From assembly GCA_002421005.1 (NCBI GenBank), contig DIJC01000014.1, positions 312,955 to 376,954 on the forward strand: a DNA stretch of 64,000 nt. The letters run 5' to 3'. Positions 29,179 through 36,689 of this stretch are shown here, piece by piece. Position 1 is the first letter of the stretch, and each line of letters starts with the position of its first letter. The translations under genes and the position numbers were made by a program. The DNA comes from Enterobacteriaceae bacterium UBA5654 (GTDB lineage Bacteria; Pseudomonadota; Gammaproteobacteria; Enterobacterales; Enterobacteriaceae). Under the pieces are notes generated by a model. The model made no database searches. It saw only the letters and a program-made list of their open reading frames with translations, and had not been told where the DNA came from.

Positions 29179-30609
29179 ATGGTGGAGGTTTTGACAAATT
29201 GGAAAATTATTATGAGTATTAAACCTAAAAATTTTGACAAAAACATTGAAAAACAAATTCTAATGCAAGGTATATGTACACAAGAAACGCTGAATAAATA
29301 CAGTGAAAGAGAAAAGAAGTACTTCTTTAACCAACTGTACATAGGGTCTGTGGGAAGGAGACTACACCCTTATGAGCCATTTGCATTTTCATTATATTCA
29401 TGTGACAGAAGAAATCATATTTCTTCAGCTTCACGATTCAATGAAATGAAAAGCGATATACCAATACTATATCAAGTCTGTAACCATCTTAAAGATAAGT
29501 GGCCTGATGGTTACATCATCACTCAAGCAGGTAAAGATGTTTTCCTGAAATGTTGCAAAAGCATTACTAGCAATACTGGACTTGTCGATAAAAACAATAA
29601 ACCATATAACCCCCCCAGAAATGGAATCCGTTCACTACTTAAAGATGGGGGGAAATGTAAAATTAAGGAGTCTGTTGCTAACGAAATCGCTATCAATCAG
29701 TTTACACTCAAACGACTGGCTAAAGAATTAAAGATACAAGGCGGGAAGGAATCATTGATAAATCAGATCGAATTTATGCTAGCTATTACTAAAGCGAGTA
29801 AATCGGGTTGTTTACCGATAGCATACCACCAATGCAAGGGGGGAAGACTTTGTGCTGAAGGTGCTATTAATCTACAAAATTGTTCCCGAATCATTCGTCA
29901 TGCTGCTTTAGGTGGGCATTATGATATTGATATTGAAAACTGCCATTATACGCTACTCGCACAAATGTGTAAGCGGATAGGAATTTCTACCCCACATATT
30001 GATGAATATGTTCATAACAAAAAGAAAATACGCTATGAAGTAGCTACATTTTTTAGCTGTACCGAAGGTATGGCGAAAGAGATCCTCATTGCGCTGATTT
30101 ATGGCTCTAATCTCACCACTTGGGGCGCGTTAAAGAAAATAAATTTAAAGCATACCGAATTAAGTCTACTAGGTAGCTGGATTGATGGACTCTCAAAAGA
30201 AATAAGGAGAGTTCGTGATTCTATCATTTATGATTACATATCTAAAACTAGGGGGCATTTCAAGATTAGAAATGATGCTGGAATGGTAATTAAAACTAAG
30301 ACAGAAGAGATGAAGAACGTCAAAAAATCAACTCTTTTAGCCCATATTCTCCATGGTGCGGAGTCATGGATTCTTCAAAACATGATTCGATATTTAGGGA
30401 ACAATATCGTGTTACTTCAACATGATGGTGTGACATGTGTCAAGCCTGTAGACACAGATGCGCTCGCCGATTATATTGAACAGAAAACGAAATACTGTGT
30501 TAAATTTGATATTAAAAAATTGATAGTGAATCTCACTGATATTCAAGCGACATCATGTGTCGCCTTAGATTATGATACGATCTTTGATATATACCCTAAA
30601 GTAAGTTAA
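29179..30609 (+). CDS. Stand-alone family-A DNA polymerase-like protein
   Basis: 476 residues. The C-terminal half carries the family-A polymerase motifs in order. GRL-x6-NLQN at 222-234 matches the Pol I 'GRLSS..NLQN' segment, followed by IRHAAL at 239-244. Motif A has Asp251 (DIDIENCHYTLLAQ). Motif B has Lys300, Tyr308 and Gly309 (AKEILIALIYG). Motif C has His415 and Asp416 (LLQHDGV). Spacings (251 to 300, 308 to 416) are close to E. coli Pol I (705 to 758, 766 to 882) and unlike T7 RNA polymerase. No exonuclease or 5'-nuclease domain fits in the length. The position of the Pol I steric-gate Glu710 is His256. An alternative start is 29212. Function unknown. Confidence 0.7.
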   Translation: MVEVLTNWKIIMSIKPKNFDKNIEKQILMQGICTQETLNKYSEREKKYFFNQLYIGSVGRRLHPYEPFAFSLYSCDRRNHISSASRFNEMKSDIPILYQVCNHLKDKWPDGYIITQAGKDVFLKCCKSITSNTGLVDKNNKPYNPPRNGIRSLLKDGGKCKIKESVANEIAINQFTLKRLAKELKIQGGKESLINQIEFMLAITKASKSGCLPIAYHQCKGGRLCAEGAINLQNCSRIIRHAALGGHYDIDIENCHYTLLAQMCKRIGISTPHIDEYVHNKKKIRYEVATFFSCTEGMAKEILIALIYGSNLTTWGALKKINLKHTELSLLGSWIDGLSKEIRRVRDSIIYDYISKTRGHFKIRNDAGMVIKTKTEEMKNVKKSTLLAHILHGAESWILQNMIRYLGNNIVLLQHDGVTCVKPVDTDALADYIEQKTKYCVKFDIKKLIVNLTDIQATSCVALDYDTIFDIYPKVS

Positions 30610-30624
30610 TTAAAATATGTTACC

Positions 30625-30650
30625 TTGGGGGGACTTACACAGCCCCCCAA
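30625..30650. terminator. Hairpin between the polymerase-like gene and the retron RT gene
   Basis: An 8-bp stem (TTGGGGGG / CCCCCCAA) with a 10-base loop lies in the 95-base gap between the two converging genes. No clear T-run follows on either strand, so it may slow rather than fully end transcription. Confidence 0.55.
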
Positions 30651-30704
30651 AGAGGTAATTACAGCCAACCAATGCAATATTCTGTATCTACAATCAACAA
30701 GCTT

Positions 30705-31655
30705 TTAAAATGCTGTATTATATTTTATAGTTCTAACTTTTTCTTTATACTGCTTTTCTATAACACCCATAGAATAAAGTCTTCCAACAAGTTTACTTGT
30801 TATATTAGCGTTAATAGCATATGGTTCATCTTTGATAATCCGCCATTGTTCCAGTTCTCTTGAGAGTAGCAAATGTTGTTCATTCCTAATTTTCAGTACA
30901 TTGGAGTGTATAATAACCCCTGTAACCAATTTAGGAAGCTTTGCCCCGTAAAGCCTAGTCTTTGTAGGATGAACTTGATGACCATGTCTAGAAACAATTT
31001 TTCTCATACAGGACATAAATAATCGATTTACTTTTTCACCAGAAAAGGTGATATCATCGACATAGACTGTCATAGTCACATTTAATGTACGGCTTAATTT
31101 TTCTATTTCTGTAAACATCCTGATATTAGACCAAAACGCTAACGGCATACTAATCCTACTCCCTGTAGGTATATGTCCATGGCAAGTACAAATATGCGAT
31201 AGAATATCAGCTATATCGGATGATGTTTTCATTACAGAATAAAAGAAGGAAAAAACCATATTTCTTGTTGTCGATGGGAAAAATGATTTTATATCTGTCG
31301 TGAGCAAATTCAACTCATTTATATGCGCTTTAGCATTACTAATATTGGAACATTCTTTTTTCCCAGAATGCAAATACGATGGTGTCTTAATGCGGCATAT
31401 AAGACTAGCGATCCTCGTGTGTACCACATCCAGTTTGTGAACTGGTTTTTGTATTTTCCGCACCTTTCCTTTTTTAGATAATTGCTCAAATACAGAGTAG
31501 TTTTCGTGATCGTTTGTCAACGTTCGGAAATCACAAACACTGATATTTAAAAGTTTCGCCAGTCTTTTTTTGTTTTTTAATTTATATAGCGGGGAATCAG
31601 TTAGATTATATGATTTATCTCGCGTTGAGATTTTTAGCTTGGGTTTAGTTTTCAT
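30705..31655 (-). CDS. Retron reverse transcriptase
   Basis: A 316-residue reverse transcriptase with retron hallmarks: the NAxxH motif (NAKAH, 107-111), palm Asp121 in TTDIKSFFPS, the catalytic box YVDD (198-201) and the retron-specific VTG triplet (244-246). It would copy part of the upstream structured RNA into msDNA joined to the RNA by a 2',5' branch. The ATG at 31655 is preferred to the TTG at 31667; it lies inside the end of the HTH gene, so translation is coupled. It is the last gene of the operon RNA - peptide - Xre protein - RT. Confidence 0.93.
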   Translation of the reverse strand: MKTKPKLKISTRDKSYNLTDSPLYKLKNKKRLAKLLNISVCDFRTLTNDHENYSVFEQLSKKGKVRKIQKPVHKLDVVHTRIASLICRIKTPSYLHSGKKECSNISNAKAHINELNLLTTDIKSFFPSTTRNMVFSFFYSVMKTSSDIADILSHICTCHGHIPTGSRISMPLAFWSNIRMFTEIEKLSRTLNVTMTVYVDDITFSGEKVNRLFMSCMRKIVSRHGHQVHPTKTRLYGAKLPKLVTGVIIHSNVLKIRNEQHLLLSRELEQWRIIKDEPYAINANITSKLVGRLYSMGVIEKQYKEKVRTIKYNTAF

Positions 31656-31977
31656 TTTTTTTAGCAATCCATTCGACTACATTCAAAATTTTACCCGCAC
31701 AATTCAATCTAAATCGCTCTGAAAATTTATTGCTTTTGTATAAGGATTCGGAAAAGAAAAGCAATGATTTAACCGGAATATCAAAATGCTCTGAATATTT
31801 ATTGAGCATATCTACTGAAGGGGTTAAGGAACCATTTTCCAATAGAAAGATAGTTTCTTTAGGCAGAGATAGCGCCTCAGAAAGCTCCAAAACCGTTTGT
31901 TGATGATATTGTCTTATCAATTTTAAAGCTTTATTTAACATACTAGTACCCACCTCTTTTGAAACTAGGGAGGACAC
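31645..31977 (-). CDS. Retron-associated Xre-type helix-turn-helix protein
   Basis: A Cro/C1-type HTH (LIRQYHQQTVLELSEALSLP then ETIFLLENGSLTP) followed by a 40-residue tail. Two starts are plausible: GTG at 31977 with GGGGGAG upstream, one base after the stop of the 51-residue ORF, or ATG at 31941 with GAGGTGG upstream; the latter gives 98 residues. It overlaps the RT start by 11 bases. Some retron classes pair the RT with an Xre protein. It could repress the operon, or control the neighbouring peptide as an antitoxin. Confidence 0.8.
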   Translation of the reverse strand: MSSLVSKEVGTSMLNKALKLIRQYHQQTVLELSEALSLPKETIFLLENGSLTPSVDMLNKYSEHFDIPVKSLLFFSESLYKSNKFSERFRLNCAGKILNVVEWIAKKNEN

Positions 31978-31978
31978 A

Positions 31979-32134
31979 TTACTCGTCTCCCCCTTCAAAA
32001 TAGTTAATCACTGTACATATGATGTTCGCTACGCGAATTGCGAGTTTCACACCTTTCCATCCAGCAACCAACCACTTTTTCAAGGTTGATTTGTTCTGTG
32101 CCTGCTGTTCTTTAGTTAAGCTGTCTTTTTGCAT
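31979..32134 (-). CDS. 51-residue cationic amphipathic peptide in the retron operon
   Basis: ATG 32134 to TAA 31979 encodes 51 residues: a polar N-terminus (MQKDSLTKEQQ) followed by a basic, hydrophobic helix-like segment (KKWLVAGWKGVKLAIRVANI) and a short acidic tail. AAGGA lies ten bases upstream. It fits exactly between the retron RNA and the Xre gene and ends one base before the GTG of that gene. Size, charge pattern and hydrophobicity resemble membrane-acting toxin peptides. That role is inferred; I know of no named homologue. Confidence 0.6.
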   Translation of the reverse strand: MQKDSLTKEQQAQNKSTLKKWLVAGWKGVKLAIRVANIICTVINYFEGGDE

Positions 32135-32159
32135 GTCGACTTTTTCCTTATGCCCTATG

Positions 32160-32400
32160 GCGAGTGAACATTTTGCTCACTGAAACACCAAAGGTTCGCC
32201 CTCATAAGGATGAGATTGAACAGCACTAGCTCCCCGCTCCACGAACCCTCTGTCGCCCAGAGGGTTCGAATACCCATCATGCTATGCTGCCAGTACTGCC
32301 CGGAGGCGTCAGGAGCCATGCGTGGGGGTAAAAAGGTAGAAAGCGGTTAAGCTTTCCGCGAGTTTTACAACTCAGTTGATGACGATTTATCTCAAGTCTT
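32160..32400 (-). ncRNA. Candidate retron msr-msd RNA
   Basis: The non-coding stretch upstream of the retron genes is highly structured on the minus strand. It has small CAAC-TGA-GTTG and GCGG/CCGC hairpins near 32340-32380 (msr-like). A long hairpin follows, whose base pairs CAGTACTGG (32298-32290) with CTAGTGCTG (32229-32221), two G-U pairs included. Its tip is an 11-bp perfect stem (32242-32252 / 32258-32268), which is msd-like. A further hairpin lies at 32163-32181. The a1/a2 repeats and branch guanosine could not be fixed by eye, so ends are approximate. Confidence 0.65.
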
Positions 32401-32528
32401 AACTAATGCATTCATAATACAGCATTAATATGAAATATTAGAATAAATATATAGCATTTATTATTTCAAAATCGGAATGCTTATATCAAAAAAGACTATA
32501 ACACATTGCATTTATTTAGTATTGGCGC

Positions 32529-32783
32529 TTAGGGTGCAGTCATAGCCTCAAGCTGAATCAGGAATGTCAGTGCTGCATTACGATCTTCTAAGCACATTTC
32601 ATTAGATGGTTGCAGGCTTCCGCATACTTCTGGCCTCAACTCAGAACCAAAAATCATACACAGATTGTCATCAGATAGCTGGACACACCTTGTATTAGCA
32701 GGTTTGCCCCGTGGCATTCCAGGAATTGGGCTTGATATCGAGGGGGCTATGCAACATGCACCACAATCATTACGACACTGCAT
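32529..32783 (-). CDS. yeiW: Complete island-borne YeiW (cysteine-cluster protein)
   Basis: 84 residues, full length for the YeiW/UPF0153 (YkgJ-type) family. It has the N-terminal cluster CRNDCGACC (Cys3, 7, 10, 11) plus later cysteines in TRCVQL, NLCMIF, EVCGSL and EMC, and is predicted to bind zinc or an Fe-S cluster. It aligns along its whole length with the split host yeiW ([12 protein letters not shown] against [12 protein letters not shown]) but differs at many positions and is A+T-richer, so it is not a duplication of the host gene. GAGGAAGG precedes the ATG. It lies 116 bases inside attR, in the original orientation. Confidence 0.92.
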   Translation of the reverse strand: MQCRNDCGACCIAPSISSPIPGMPRGKPANTRCVQLSDDNLCMIFGSELRPEVCGSLQPSNEMCLEDRNAALTFLIQLEAMTAP

Positions 32784-32870
32784 CAGAAACCTTCCTCACG
32801 TGACCTCTATATTTTCTATGAAATTAATAGTAAACAACCGGAGCAACCACCTGATTAATATCCAACAAAA

Positions 32871-32978
32871 TCATACTGTGAACAATTGACTGCTAGGCTT
32901 GCCGTCCGGCATACCGGGGATCGGACTGGAAACAGAAGGCGCAGTACAACAGGCACCGCAGTCCGCTCGACACTGCAT
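32871..32978 (-). pseudogene. yeiW: yeiW, 5' part, cut off by the island
   Basis: From ATG 32978 the host sequence encodes [15 protein letters not shown] through [10 protein letters not shown], up to the core at 32903-32899. It then runs into island sequence and stops at TGA 32873-32871, giving a 35-residue product. The promoter and start of host yeiW remain here, and the rest is at 19930-19751. Confidence 0.9.
32899..32903. other. attR core of the yeiW island
   Basis: TTGCC at the right junction, with island sequence to the left and yeiW coding sequence (GTCCGGCATACC on the plus strand) to the right. Joining the two host flanks restores a continuous yeiW frame and a dyad TGCCGG-TTTGCCGT-CCGGCA, a plausible attB. 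Confidence 0.8.
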
Positions 32979-33128
32979 AGGTTTTCTCTTTGATGGGCAG
33001 GCAACACATCACACAGTATCACCTTTGGCGCAGTGATAGCAAAACACGTCAATTCCACTTGCCTGAAAGCCCCGTCACGAGTACCTTGACGCGATATTTT
33101 ATACACCTCCGTAAACAGGATTATTGCA

Positions 33129-33701
33129 ATGCCAAGAGCGAATGAAATTAAAAAAGGTATGGTGCTGAATTACAACAACAAACTGTTGATTGTCAAAGAC
33201 ATTGATATTCAGTCACCCAGCGCCCGTGGCGCAGCAACGCTGTACAAAATGCGTTTTTCCGACGTTCGCACCGGCCTGAAGGTAGAAGAACGTTTTAAGG
33301 GCGACGATATTCTTGATACCGTGACCCTGACCCGCCGTTTCGTTGACTTCTCTTACGTTGACTGTAACGAGTATGTCTTCATGGATAAAGAAGACTACAC
33401 CCCGTATACCTTCACCAAAGATCAGATCGAAGAAGAGCTGCTGTTTATCCCGGAAGGCGGTATGCCGGATATGCAGGTGCTGACCTGGGACGGCCAGCTG
33501 TTAGCGCTGGAACTGCCGCAGACGGTGGACATGGAAATTATCGAAACGGCACCGGGCATCAAAGGCGCTTCCGCCAGCTCGCGGACTAAACCGGCAAAAA
33601 TGGCGACCGGCCTGGTTGTTCAGGTGCCGGAATATCTGACCATCGGTGAGAAGATCCGTATTCATATTGAAGAGCGCCGTTTTATGGGCCGCGCTGATTA
33701 A
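33129..33701 (+). CDS. yeiP: Elongation factor P-like protein EfpL (YeiP)
   Basis: 190 residues, a three-domain EF-P paralogue that helps ribosomes through proline-rich motifs. The KOW-like N-terminal domain carries the tip loop [14 protein letters not shown], with Arg in place of the modified Lys of EF-P, as in the EfpL/YeiP subfamily. The two OB domains follow (ending RRFMGRAD). The AGGAT ribosome site fits the ATG at 33129. It is next to the island's right end, so its upstream region still contains the intact host yeiW start and its own promoter; the insertion does not touch the gene. Confidence 0.96.
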   Translation: MPRANEIKKGMVLNYNNKLLIVKDIDIQSPSARGAATLYKMRFSDVRTGLKVEERFKGDDILDTVTLTRRFVDFSYVDCNEYVFMDKEDYTPYTFTKDQIEEELLFIPEGGMPDMQVLTWDGQLLALELPQTVDMEIIETAPGIKGASASSRTKPAKMATGLVVQVPEYLTIGEKIRIHIEERRFMGRAD

Positions 33702-33725
33702 TCTGACGCAATTTTAACGGATGTG

Positions 33726-33762
33726 AAAAGCGATAACGGCAGCCGCCGCTATCGCTTTTTTT
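33726..33762. terminator. Terminator, yeiP/uxuA
   Basis: AAAAGCGATA / TATCGCTTTT form a 10-bp stem extended by CGGC/GCCG and followed by TTTTTT. It can serve both converging genes. Confidence 0.9.
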
Positions 33763-33767
33763 ATGGC

Positions 33768-34958
33768 TTACAGCAGTTCAGGAAACAGCGTTTGTTTCAG
33801 TGCCAGCTCAACGCCGCGTACTTCCGCCATCCCTTTCAGACGACCGATTGCGGAATAACCCGGATTGGTTTTCTTACGCAAGTCATCGAGCATCTGATGT
33901 CCGTGATCCGGGCGGAACGGGATCGGACGCAGATCGCCCGCTTTCTTACGCCGCAGTTCTTCGGTCAGCACGGCCTTCACCACCGCCACCATGTCCACAT
34001 CGCCCTGCAAATGCGCGGCTTCGTGGAAGGTTTTCGGGTTCTCTTCCCGGCAGGTGGCCCGCAGATGGGTGAAATGAATGCGATCGCCGAAGGTCTCGAC
34101 CATGCGAACCAGATCGTTATCGGCGCGCACGCCATAGGAGCCGGTACACATCGTAAAGCCGTTGTTAATGCTGTCGACGGTCTCTTTCAGCCACTGCATA
34201 TCATCGATGGTAGAAACAATACGCGGCAGGCCGAGGATCGGACGCGGCGGATCGTCCGGGTGAACGGCCAGGCGGACACCCACCTCTTCCGCCACGGGAA
34301 CAATCGCCCGCAGGAAATGCGCCATATTTTCACGCAGCTGCGCTTTATCAATTCGATCGTACTCCGCCAGGCGCGCGCGGAACTGATCCAGGGTATAACC
34401 TTCTTCCGCCCCCGGCAGCCCGGCGATAATATTACGCGTCAGCTTTTCGATATCAGCGGAACTCATGGCGTTAAAATACGCCTGCGCCTGCTGTTGCTCC
34501 TGCTCGCTGTAATCGGCACGGGCACCGTCGCGCTTCAGGATATGCAATTCAAATGCGGCAAAGGCGATTTGATCGAAACGCAGCGCTTTTGAACCATCCG
34601 GCAACGTATATTCGAGATCGGTACGCGTCCAGTCGAGGATCGGCATAAAGTTGTAGCACACGGTATCAATCCCGCAGGCGGCAAGGTTGCGGATGCTTTG
34701 TTGATAATTTGCGATCCAGGTCGCGCAGTCGCCGGAGTGGGTTTTGATCTCTTCATGCACCGGAATGCTTTCGACGACCGACCAGGTTAAGCCTTTTTCC
34801 GCCAGCAGCGCCTGACGCTGTTTGATCTCCTCCACCGGCCAGACCTGGCCATTCGGAATATGATGCAGTGCGGTCACTACGCCAGTTGCGCCAGCCTGAC
34901 GCACATCGTCCAGAGATACCGGATCGTTTGGTCCATACCAACGCCAGGTTTGCTCCAT
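33768..34958 (-). CDS. uxuA: Mannonate dehydratase UxuA
   Basis: A 396-residue enzyme that dehydrates D-mannonate to 2-keto-3-deoxygluconate in hexuronate (glucuronate) breakdown. It matches UxuA in full, with TIM-barrel metal-site residues such as His/Cys in [18 protein letters not shown] and RPDHGHQM. In E. coli uxuA is with uxuB elsewhere. Here it is divergent from yeiQ, a fructuronate-reductase-family gene, suggesting that the two form a dehydrogenase/dehydratase pair. A UxuR/ExuR-like operator lies just upstream. Confidence 0.93.
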   Translation of the reverse strand: MEQTWRWYGPNDPVSLDDVRQAGATGVVTALHHIPNGQVWPVEEIKQRQALLAEKGLTWSVVESIPVHEEIKTHSGDCATWIANYQQSIRNLAACGIDTVCYNFMPILDWTRTDLEYTLPDGSKALRFDQIAFAAFELHILKRDGARADYSEQEQQQAQAYFNAMSSADIEKLTRNIIAGLPGAEEGYTLDQFRARLAEYDRIDKAQLRENMAHFLRAIVPVAEEVGVRLAVHPDDPPRPILGLPRIVSTIDDMQWLKETVDSINNGFTMCTGSYGVRADNDLVRMVETFGDRIHFTHLRATCREENPKTFHEAAHLQGDVDMVAVVKAVLTEELRRKKAGDLRPIPFRPDHGHQMLDDLRKKTNPGYSAIGRLKGMAEVRGVELALKQTLFPELL

Positions 34959-34972
34959 CGCCTCACCCTCTT

Positions 34973-34990
34973 AAGTTGTTATACCAATTA
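34973..34990. promoter_or_regulatory. Putative UxuR/ExuR operator between uxuA and yeiQ
   Basis: AAGTTGTTATACCAATTA matches the palindromic UxuR/ExuR consensus (AAATTGGTATACCAATTT) at 15 of 18 positions. It is 15 bases upstream of uxuA in the divergent promoter region. A weak CRP-like site (ATTGA-N6-TCACA) lies at 35055-35070. Confidence 0.65.
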
Positions 34991-35163
34991 AAACCATTTA
35001 ATGATGACTACCATACATGCTTCCTGCGGGACGTCAATTTGCTCCCGGTCATTGATTGATCCAGCTCACATTCCCCGCATATTTAAGGCACACCAATTCA
35101 TTTTGCTGTCATATAACTTTACACTGTCGCTTGTTAATTCTTAGTTAATAGAGTGTACGCATA

Positions 35164-36630
35164 ATGGAAACTATCGCCTCAACTCCGCTTCCCGACAAGG
35201 TGCAACAACCGCAGTACGATCGTCAGCAGCTTCGTTCACGCATTGTCCATTTCGGCTTTGGCGCATTCCACCGGGCGCACCAGGCGCTGCTTACCGACCG
35301 GGTGCTGAATGCCAGAGGCGGCGACTGGGGGATCTGTGAAATCAGTCTGTTCAGCGGCGACCAGCTTATGAGTCAGCTACGTCAGCAGGATCATCTTTAT
35401 ACCGTGCTGGAAAAAGGCGCGCGGGGTAACACGGCGATAATTATTGGTGCGGTCAATGAATGCCTGAACGCGAAGCTGGATTCGCTGGCGGCGATTATTG
35501 AGAAATTTTGTGAACCGCAGGTGGCGATTGTTTCCTTAACCATTACCGAAAAAGGCTACTGCATCGATCCGGCAACCGGGCGTCTTGATGAAACCCAGCC
35601 GCGTATCGTTCACGATCTGCAAAATCCGGCTGAACCCCATTCTGCGCCGGGCATTCTGGTTGAAGCGCTGTCACGCCGCCGCGAGCGCGGACTTGCGCCT
35701 TTTACCGTCCTCTCCTGCGATAACATTCCTGATAACGGCCACGTAGTGAAAAACGCGGTGCTGGGGATGGCACGAAAACGCTCGGCTGAACTGGCGGCAT
35801 GGATTGAAGCGCACGTCACTTTTCCGGCAACCATGGTGGACCGCATTGTTCCCGCCGCCACGGACGAAGCGCTGGCTGAAATCGCGGCTGAAACGGGCGT
35901 CTTCGACCCCTGTGCGATTAGCTGCGAGCCATTTATTCAATGGGTGGTGGAAGATAATTTTGTTGCCGGTCGCCCGGCGTGGGAAGCCGCTGGCGTACAG
36001 CTGGTCGACGACGTGATGCCGTGGGAGCAGATGAAGCTACGGATGCTCAACGGCAGCCACTCCTTTCTCGCCTGGCTGGGTTATCTGGCAGGGCATCAGC
36101 ATATCAGCGACTGTATGGAGGACACCCCGTTTCGCCAGGCGGCGCGTCGTCTGATGTCCGACGAGCAGGCTCCCACTCTCAGCATTACCGGCGTCGATCT
36201 TAATGCCTACGCCGACAGTCTGATCGCGCGTTTTGCTAACCCTGCGCTGAAGCATCGTACCTGGCAAATTGCGATGGACGGCAGCCAGAAACTGCCGCAG
36301 CGGATGCTGGACAGCGTGCGCGTACATTTGCAGCGTCGCACCCGCTGGCCGCTGCTGGCACTGGGCATTGCGGGCTGGATGCGCTACGTCAGCGGAACAG
36401 ACGAAGCGGGTAATACCATTGATGTTCGCGATCCGCTGGCAGAAAAAATTCACGCGCTGGTCACCAATAGCAGTGAAGACCAGCGCGTGACCGCCCTGCT
36501 GAGGCTAAAGGAGATTTTCGCCGCTGATTTACCGCAGAACGCGGAATTTGTCGCCGCGATTCAGCACGCCTGGCAACGTCTGGCAGAAAACGGCGCGCGG
36601 CAGGCGATTATCGACGTGCTGAACGATTAG
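35164..36630 (+). CDS. yeiQ: YeiQ, mannitol/fructuronate dehydrogenase-family oxidoreductase
   Basis: A 488-residue NAD-dependent polyol dehydrogenase of the UxuB/MtlD family: N-terminal Rossmann fold (HFGFGAFHRAHQ) and a C-terminal mannitol-dehydrogenase domain with the catalytic Lys region MKLRMLNGSHSFLAW. It is the same length as E. coli YeiQ. The E. coli enzyme's substrate is not firmly known to me. The neighbouring uxuA suggests that YeiQ makes or uses D-mannonate (fructuronate reduction). It is divergent from uxuA, with a possible shared operator. Confidence 0.92.
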   Translation: METIASTPLPDKVQQPQYDRQQLRSRIVHFGFGAFHRAHQALLTDRVLNARGGDWGICEISLFSGDQLMSQLRQQDHLYTVLEKGARGNTAIIIGAVNECLNAKLDSLAAIIEKFCEPQVAIVSLTITEKGYCIDPATGRLDETQPRIVHDLQNPAEPHSAPGILVEALSRRRERGLAPFTVLSCDNIPDNGHVVKNAVLGMARKRSAELAAWIEAHVTFPATMVDRIVPAATDEALAEIAAETGVFDPCAISCEPFIQWVVEDNFVAGRPAWEAAGVQLVDDVMPWEQMKLRMLNGSHSFLAWLGYLAGHQHISDCMEDTPFRQAARRLMSDEQAPTLSITGVDLNAYADSLIARFANPALKHRTWQIAMDGSQKLPQRMLDSVRVHLQRRTRWPLLALGIAGWMRYVSGTDEAGNTIDVRDPLAEKIHALVTNSSEDQRVTALLRLKEIFAADLPQNAEFVAAIQHAWQRLAENGARQAIIDVLND

Positions 36631-36689
36631 ATCTCGCCGCGCAGAGTAGAGTAAGCTGTGACAAATTTGTTATGTTGTACGGAGCTTAC

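Larger units (their letters stand above)
19931..32903. mobile_element. Genomic island of about 13 kb integrated in yeiW
   Basis: The island is bounded by the two halves of yeiW and the TTGCC core. It is visibly richer in A+T than the flanking core genes. It encodes a large serine recombinase at the left end, two defence systems (Gabija, retron), a family-A polymerase-like protein, a small resolvase, secreted/lipoprotein genes, and a substitute yeiW at the right end. No conjugation, replication or phage structural genes were recognised, so it appears to be an integrative element that lacks its own transfer functions. Confidence 0.9.

Noticed and set aside
29179..30609. Reading the 476-residue protein as a T7-type RNA polymerase or a reverse transcriptase
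   Set aside because: The spacing between the motif A Asp, motif B Lys/Tyr and motif C Asp fits Pol I, not T7 RNA polymerase, and there is no YxDD box.
32140..32420. CRISPR array or tRNA in the structured stretch upstream of the retron genes
   Set aside because: No regularly spaced direct repeats and no cloverleaf; the pairing pattern fits msr-msd better. No CRISPR array was seen anywhere in the window.
32529..32783. Island yeiW as a simple duplication of the host gene during insertion
   Set aside because: It differs from the host halves at many residues and in base composition, so it came with the element.
19931..32903. Prophage
   Set aside because: No capsid, tail, terminase, lysis or replication genes were recognised, only an integrase and cargo.
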